From the NCBI GenBank assembly GCA_021325555.1, contig JAJPGY010000033.1:62001-126000 (forward strand): DNA of 64,000 nt, read 5' to 3'. The translations under genes were made by a program, and so were the position numbers. This DNA is from Pseudomonadota bacterium. Its GTDB lineage: Bacteria; Cyanobacteriota; Vampirovibrionia; Obscuribacterales; Obscuribacteraceae. Below, piece after piece: positions 61,267 through 64,000 of this stretch; within the stretch, counting starts at the first letter, position 1, and every line of letters starts with the position of its first letter. The notes beneath the pieces were generated by a model, which was not told where the DNA came from, did no database searches, and was given only the letters and a program-made list of their open reading frames with translations.

Positions 61267-62055
61267 ATGCTAAATCAAGACCCCACCGCGAATAAGAAAA
61301 TCTGCCTGACGGCGCTCATCGCCGTGACCGTCGCCCTGGTGAGCAACGGCGCCGGGCTCGCCGCCCTGGCCCAGGGTCTCGAGGGAGGGTCGACGGGAGG
61401 CTTCAATGAGCCTGCCGCTCTGGAAGCGGATCAGGATTCCCTCCTGCCACCGGAAGTGGTGCCGCTCGATCCGAGCGTGGCCGCGCGCATGAGCCAGAGC
61501 CAGGCGCAAGCCCGGGCGGCACAGATGAACATGCCGGTGCAAGCAGCCCCGGGCATGTCCGATCCGTCCGCCCAGTTCGGTGGCATGCAGACGGCCCGCC
61601 AGGCTCGCCAGGCAGCCTTCGATTCGCTCATGAATCAGAGCCAGGCGCCGCCCGTCAACCAATCCTACCAGGGCTCTTTCGCCGGCGGCGGGCAGGCGAA
61701 CAATTTTGGATCGATGGGGAACATGACCGCGGGCGGACCTGCCCCCCAAGGGTTCAACTCCCCGACGGCTGCTCAACCTCAGGTGGCCAGCAACTCCGGC
61801 AGCCCCCAGTCGAACTGGGTGCAGCCCGGACAGGCCGGCTCGCAGACGCTCACCGGCGGGGTGAAGAACGCCCCTGTCCGGCACGACATCCGCCGCGGCG
61901 GCTTCTCGAACGCCATGAGCGCGGTGGCCGGGCTGGGAACCGGGCTCTTCCTCGGTTCGCTGGTCAACAGATCATATTATTCGAGCCCGTTCGGACTGGG
62001 GATGTTCGGTCTCGGGTTGACGGGCTTCGGTTTGCGCAACGGTTTCAGGTGGTGA
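61267..62055 (+). CDS. Exported Gln/Met/Gly-rich protein
   Basis: 262 residues. The N-terminus is a signal-like segment (ICLTALIAVTVALVSNGAGL). The middle is low-complexity (SQSQAQARAAQMNMPVQAAP, QARQAAFDSLMNQSQAPPVN). The C-terminus has a glycine-rich hydrophobic stretch (VAGLGTGLFLGSLVNRSYYS, GLGMFGLGLTGFGLRNGFRW) that could be a membrane span. It ends 4 bases before the next gene, so the two are coupled. No family recognised. Confidence 0.7.
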   Translation: MLNQDPTANKKICLTALIAVTVALVSNGAGLAALAQGLEGGSTGGFNEPAALEADQDSLLPPEVVPLDPSVAARMSQSQAQARAAQMNMPVQAAPGMSDPSAQFGGMQTARQARQAAFDSLMNQSQAPPVNQSYQGSFAGGGQANNFGSMGNMTAGGPAPQGFNSPTAAQPQVASNSGSPQSNWVQPGQAGSQTLTGGVKNAPVRHDIRRGGFSNAMSAVAGLGTGLFLGSLVNRSYYSSPFGLGMFGLGLTGFGLRNGFRW

Positions 62056-62059
62056 GAAC

Positions 62060-62737
62060 ATGAAGATCAAGCACATACTATTAGCCCTGTCGGCGGTTCT
62101 CATCGTGGCACAGACCCAGCGGCCGGCCAGCGCCGGCGACGCGCGATTCCACTTCGCGCCCAACGTCTGGAAGTCCGACCAGCCGGTCAAGCCGGTGATG
62201 CGCGCTGTCGAGGCGCCCCACGTGGTGACCAACGGCGCAGTCCCGGCCAGCTCGAGATTCCTGGGCGTGGATCCGGCCATGTTGCAGAAGCCGGCGCCGC
62301 CGCCGCCACCGGTGGTGATACCGCAGGTGGCCGCCCAGCCCAGCTTCGCCCAGATCGCCCCGCAGATGGCCATGCCGAAGTCACCCTTCAATCCTGCCTT
62401 CGGCGCCCCGCCGGGCATGCACGCCCGTGAGCAGGTGGCTCACCTGCCGGCGCCGGCAACGCCGCCGCAGGCCAAGGCAGGCCCGGCCGGCGCTCTGCCG
62501 CTCAAGGCCAGCAAGCCGGTGGTCGCTCATCACGCCTCCACCAGCGTGCACGGCGTCCTCTCCCGTCACAAGACCAGCGTGCCCGAGGGGCTCGTTGCTA
62601 ACGCCGGCAAGCGCATCGACAGCTACGGCTCGGGATACGTGCCCGGACCGTTCGTGCCCACGGCCGTCGGTGACGGCTCCAGGACCCAGACGGACGTTCA
62701 CGGAACCCTGCTGAGACACGGCGCGGCCCGCAGATAA
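62060..62737 (+). CDS. Exported hypothetical protein with VHGxLxRH repeats
   Basis: 225 residues with a signal peptide (HILLALSAVLIVAQTQRPASA). A Pro-rich linker (QKPAPPPPPVVIPQVAAQPS) follows, and near the C-terminus two similar motifs, VHGVLSRHKT and VHGTLLRHGA, flank a GSGYVPGPFVPTAVGDGS segment. GGTGGTGAG precedes ATG 62060, and the short gap implies co-translation with the gene before it. Function unknown. Confidence 0.7.
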   Translation: MKIKHILLALSAVLIVAQTQRPASAGDARFHFAPNVWKSDQPVKPVMRAVEAPHVVTNGAVPASSRFLGVDPAMLQKPAPPPPPVVIPQVAAQPSFAQIAPQMAMPKSPFNPAFGAPPGMHAREQVAHLPAPATPPQAKAGPAGALPLKASKPVVAHHASTSVHGVLSRHKTSVPEGLVANAGKRIDSYGSGYVPGPFVPTAVGDGSRTQTDVHGTLLRHGAARR

Positions 62738-62813
62738 GTTTTCCCTTTTCCTTCATTTCATTGGCAATCAGATACAACAAGCTTTTCTCAACAGACAATC
62801 TAGGAGGTCAAAC

Positions 62814-63245
62814 ATGGTAACCAGCATAAAAACGATAAGCAAGAAGATTGCATCTTCTCGCGGCTTCAAGGTTGCCTGTCGCGTGGGTTTTCTCCTGGCC
62901 CCACAACTAGTGCTCATGGCCATAGGTGTTTACGATCAAGTAGCACATGCCCAGGGTCTGGTGGGTGCTCCGGTCGACCCCCGCTTCGGGCAGTCCAATG
63001 AAGTAGGTCAGATGGCCGACTTCGGGTATGACACCGCGCGTGACATATCACGGGTCGTGACCGCGCTTTCGACAATTCCCTCCTCCATGGCGGGAATGAA
63101 GATCGCCTTCGGTCAGCGTGATGGCGGCGAAGCTGCCATGAACGTAGCGAAAGGACTCGGTATCGGGTTCGGTGGACCGACCGCGGTTCACTTGATCGGA
63201 ACGTTCGCCATCAACAACTTCGGCGGACTCGGTGGCGGTCTATAA
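62814..63245 (+). CDS. VirB2/TrbC-like pilin candidate
   Basis: 143 residues. It has a long basic N-region and hydrophobic core with cleavage probably after AHA (about residue 46), as in VirB2/TrbC pilin precursors. The mature part is small (about 97 residues) and glycine-rich: MAGMKIAFGQRDGGEAAMNV, then GLGIGFGGPTAVHLIGTF, the order seen in VirB2-type pilins (a small helical membrane protein with a GxxIAFG-like segment). AGGAGGT lies 6 nt before ATG 62814. A strong hairpin follows at 63257. The assignment rests on this pattern and length only. Confidence 0.5.
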   Translation: MVTSIKTISKKIASSRGFKVACRVGFLLAPQLVLMAIGVYDQVAHAQGLVGAPVDPRFGQSNEVGQMADFGYDTARDISRVVTALSTIPSSMAGMKIAFGQRDGGEAAMNVAKGLGIGFGGPTAVHLIGTFAINNFGGLGGGL

Positions 63246-63256
63246 TCGCCCCCCTC

Positions 63257-63288
63257 TTCGGGCCGGTATCGAAAGGTACCGGCCCGAA
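63257..63288 (+). terminator. Strong hairpin after the pilin-like gene
   Basis: 12-bp perfect stem TTCGGGCCGGTA / TACCGGCCCGAA with an 8-nt loop, starting 11 bases after the stop codon. The following T-tract is weak (TTTT after 12 bases), so it could be a factor-independent terminator/attenuator or an mRNA 3'-end stabiliser between a highly expressed pilin gene and downstream genes. Confidence 0.6.
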
Positions 63289-63441
63289 TCCTTCAGGGGA
63301 TTTTCCCCACTGAAATCAAGCGCTCCGCTCGCATCGCCCCTCGCTCGCCCCGCGCCAGGACGCTCTTATCCTCCTCCTCGGAACCCTCCGCGCCGCGCTC
63401 GCCGGACTACAAGTACAACCCCACGCAATCGGAATCAAGAA

Positions 63442-64000
63442 GTGTTTGACGGCGCTGACAGCCTGAAAGATTTTCTAAACCAGCTCTGGCGGAACCACTC
63501 GCCGAAGCTGGTAGATTCGCGCGGTGAACGAATTACCAGGCGCAAGCCACGGCATGCTCACGGATTGAGCGCCCTGGTGGCTCTTTTCCTCGTTCTCACA
63601 CCCTACCTCTTCGTGGCCACGGCGGCCTTCGCTCAGACCAAGCCGCCGCAGCCCGGCGACGGACTGCCCCTGGGCGGCGGCTCCGGCGGAGGCAGCGACC
63701 TGACACCGCAAGCGGCCCAGACGCAGCCGACCTCGCAGTTTTACAACCAGCCGCAGACCAACTACGTCACCCAGGCTGCCGAACAGAACAAGGACGGCGT
63801 GATCACCAACGTCGAGAACATGCTCAGGAGCGAGATGGGCGCCTACAACGATACCTACGCCGGCATCAGCCAGTTCTGGAGCAACGACATCGTCAGCAAC
63901 CTCTTCGCCAACATCGGGCAGCTTATCGGCAAGTGGATAACCGAGTTCATCGACGGATGGGTGGCCGACACCGTCCAGTTCCTCACCGCCTTCCTGCGCA
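63442..64000 (+). CDS. Partial large membrane/exported protein (possible VirB6/TrbL-like N-terminus)
   Basis: The frame from GTG 63442 is open to the window end (at least 186 residues), so the C-terminus is missing. It has a ~42-residue basic N-terminal part, a hydrophobic segment (LSALVALFLVLTPYLFVATA), a Gly/Pro/Gln linker and then a helical stretch SNLFANIGQLIGKWITEFID followed by hydrophobic DTVQFLTAFLR. This could be the start of a VirB6/TrbL-type multi-span protein, which would fit the VirB2-like neighbour, but the diagnostic part is off the window. The start codon is uncertain. Confidence 0.5.
   Translation, partial: MFDGADSLKDFLNQLWRNHSPKLVDSRGERITRRKPRHAHGLSALVALFLVLTPYLFVATAAFAQTKPPQPGDGLPLGGGSGGGSDLTPQAAQTQPTSQFYNQPQTNYVTQAAEQNKDGVITNVENMLRSEMGAYNDTYAGISQFWSNDIVSNLFANIGQLIGKWITEFIDGWVADTVQFLTAFLR

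Overview
The window is GC-rich, gene-dense bacterial DNA (about 60 protein genes, almost no spacers over 300 bases, several overlapping stop/start pairs and overlapping convergent gene ends). I found no tRNA, rRNA, CRISPR array, insertion sequence or prophage. The MurE homologue carries the DNPR motif of meso-diaminopimelate-adding enzymes, and Lgt, many signal peptides and secreted repeat proteins point to a diderm-type envelope. The mix of a methionine gamma-lyase-family protein, a PATAN/DUF4388 protein, futalosine-type menaquinone synthesis, NuoL/NuoM, KorAB, and many TPR, CHAT and proline-rich secreted proteins is reminiscent of non-photosynthetic relatives of Cyanobacteria (Vampirovibrionia/Melainabacteria, for example Obscuribacterales-like lineages). 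This placement is an inference from gene content only and is not firm.

Layout. 1-11,500: housekeeping genes: an MBL-fold hydrolase, prs, a PLP lyase, comF, hemL, a thioredoxin-like protein and a peroxiredoxin, rplU-rpmA-murE, a PATAN protein, and then an overlooked SelW/Rdx-type selenoprotein gene (11259-11483) whose in-frame TGA is followed by a bacterial SECIS-like hairpin. 11,500-19,400: lipid acyltransferases and a deacetylase, an FAD oxidoreductase, transglutaminase-like and TPR proteins, and an MqnD-type menaquinone enzyme. 19,500-23,550: a matrixin-type metalloprotease with a long Gly-Tyr-Pro-Ala-Pro heptad repeat, a second HExxH protein, and a transaldolase-type aldolase. 23,600-32,650: an LCP wall ligase, 2-oxoacid:ferredoxin oxidoreductase (korAB), and divergent nuoL and nuoM, which form an electron-input and proton-pumping neighbourhood.

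32,400-42,400: secreted proteins: VWA, CAP/SCP, a convergent pair of paralogous secreted proteins with a remotely VirB10/TrbI-like pattern, and a 979-residue TPR-CHAT protein whose CHAT catalytic residues look replaced. An AbiEi-type antitoxin-like regulator with a palindromic operator sits among them without a toxin. 42,400-50,400: glpD, a nucleotide-sugar and glycosyltransferase group, a 25-bp tandem repeat built on a palindrome, a 2-hydroxyacid dehydrogenase and lgt. 50,400-59,250: radA, uvrC, a YfhO-like membrane protein preceded by a possible 33-residue membrane peptide, rarA, and coiled-coil proteins.

59,400-64,000 (runs off the window): a co-directional set of six exported proteins: two proline-rich paralogues, a Gln/Met/Gly-rich protein, a small secreted protein, a VirB2/TrbC-like pilin candidate followed by a strong hairpin, and the start of a larger membrane protein. 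I regard this as the best candidate for an undescribed surface or secretion system. The best-supported single discovery is the selenoprotein.
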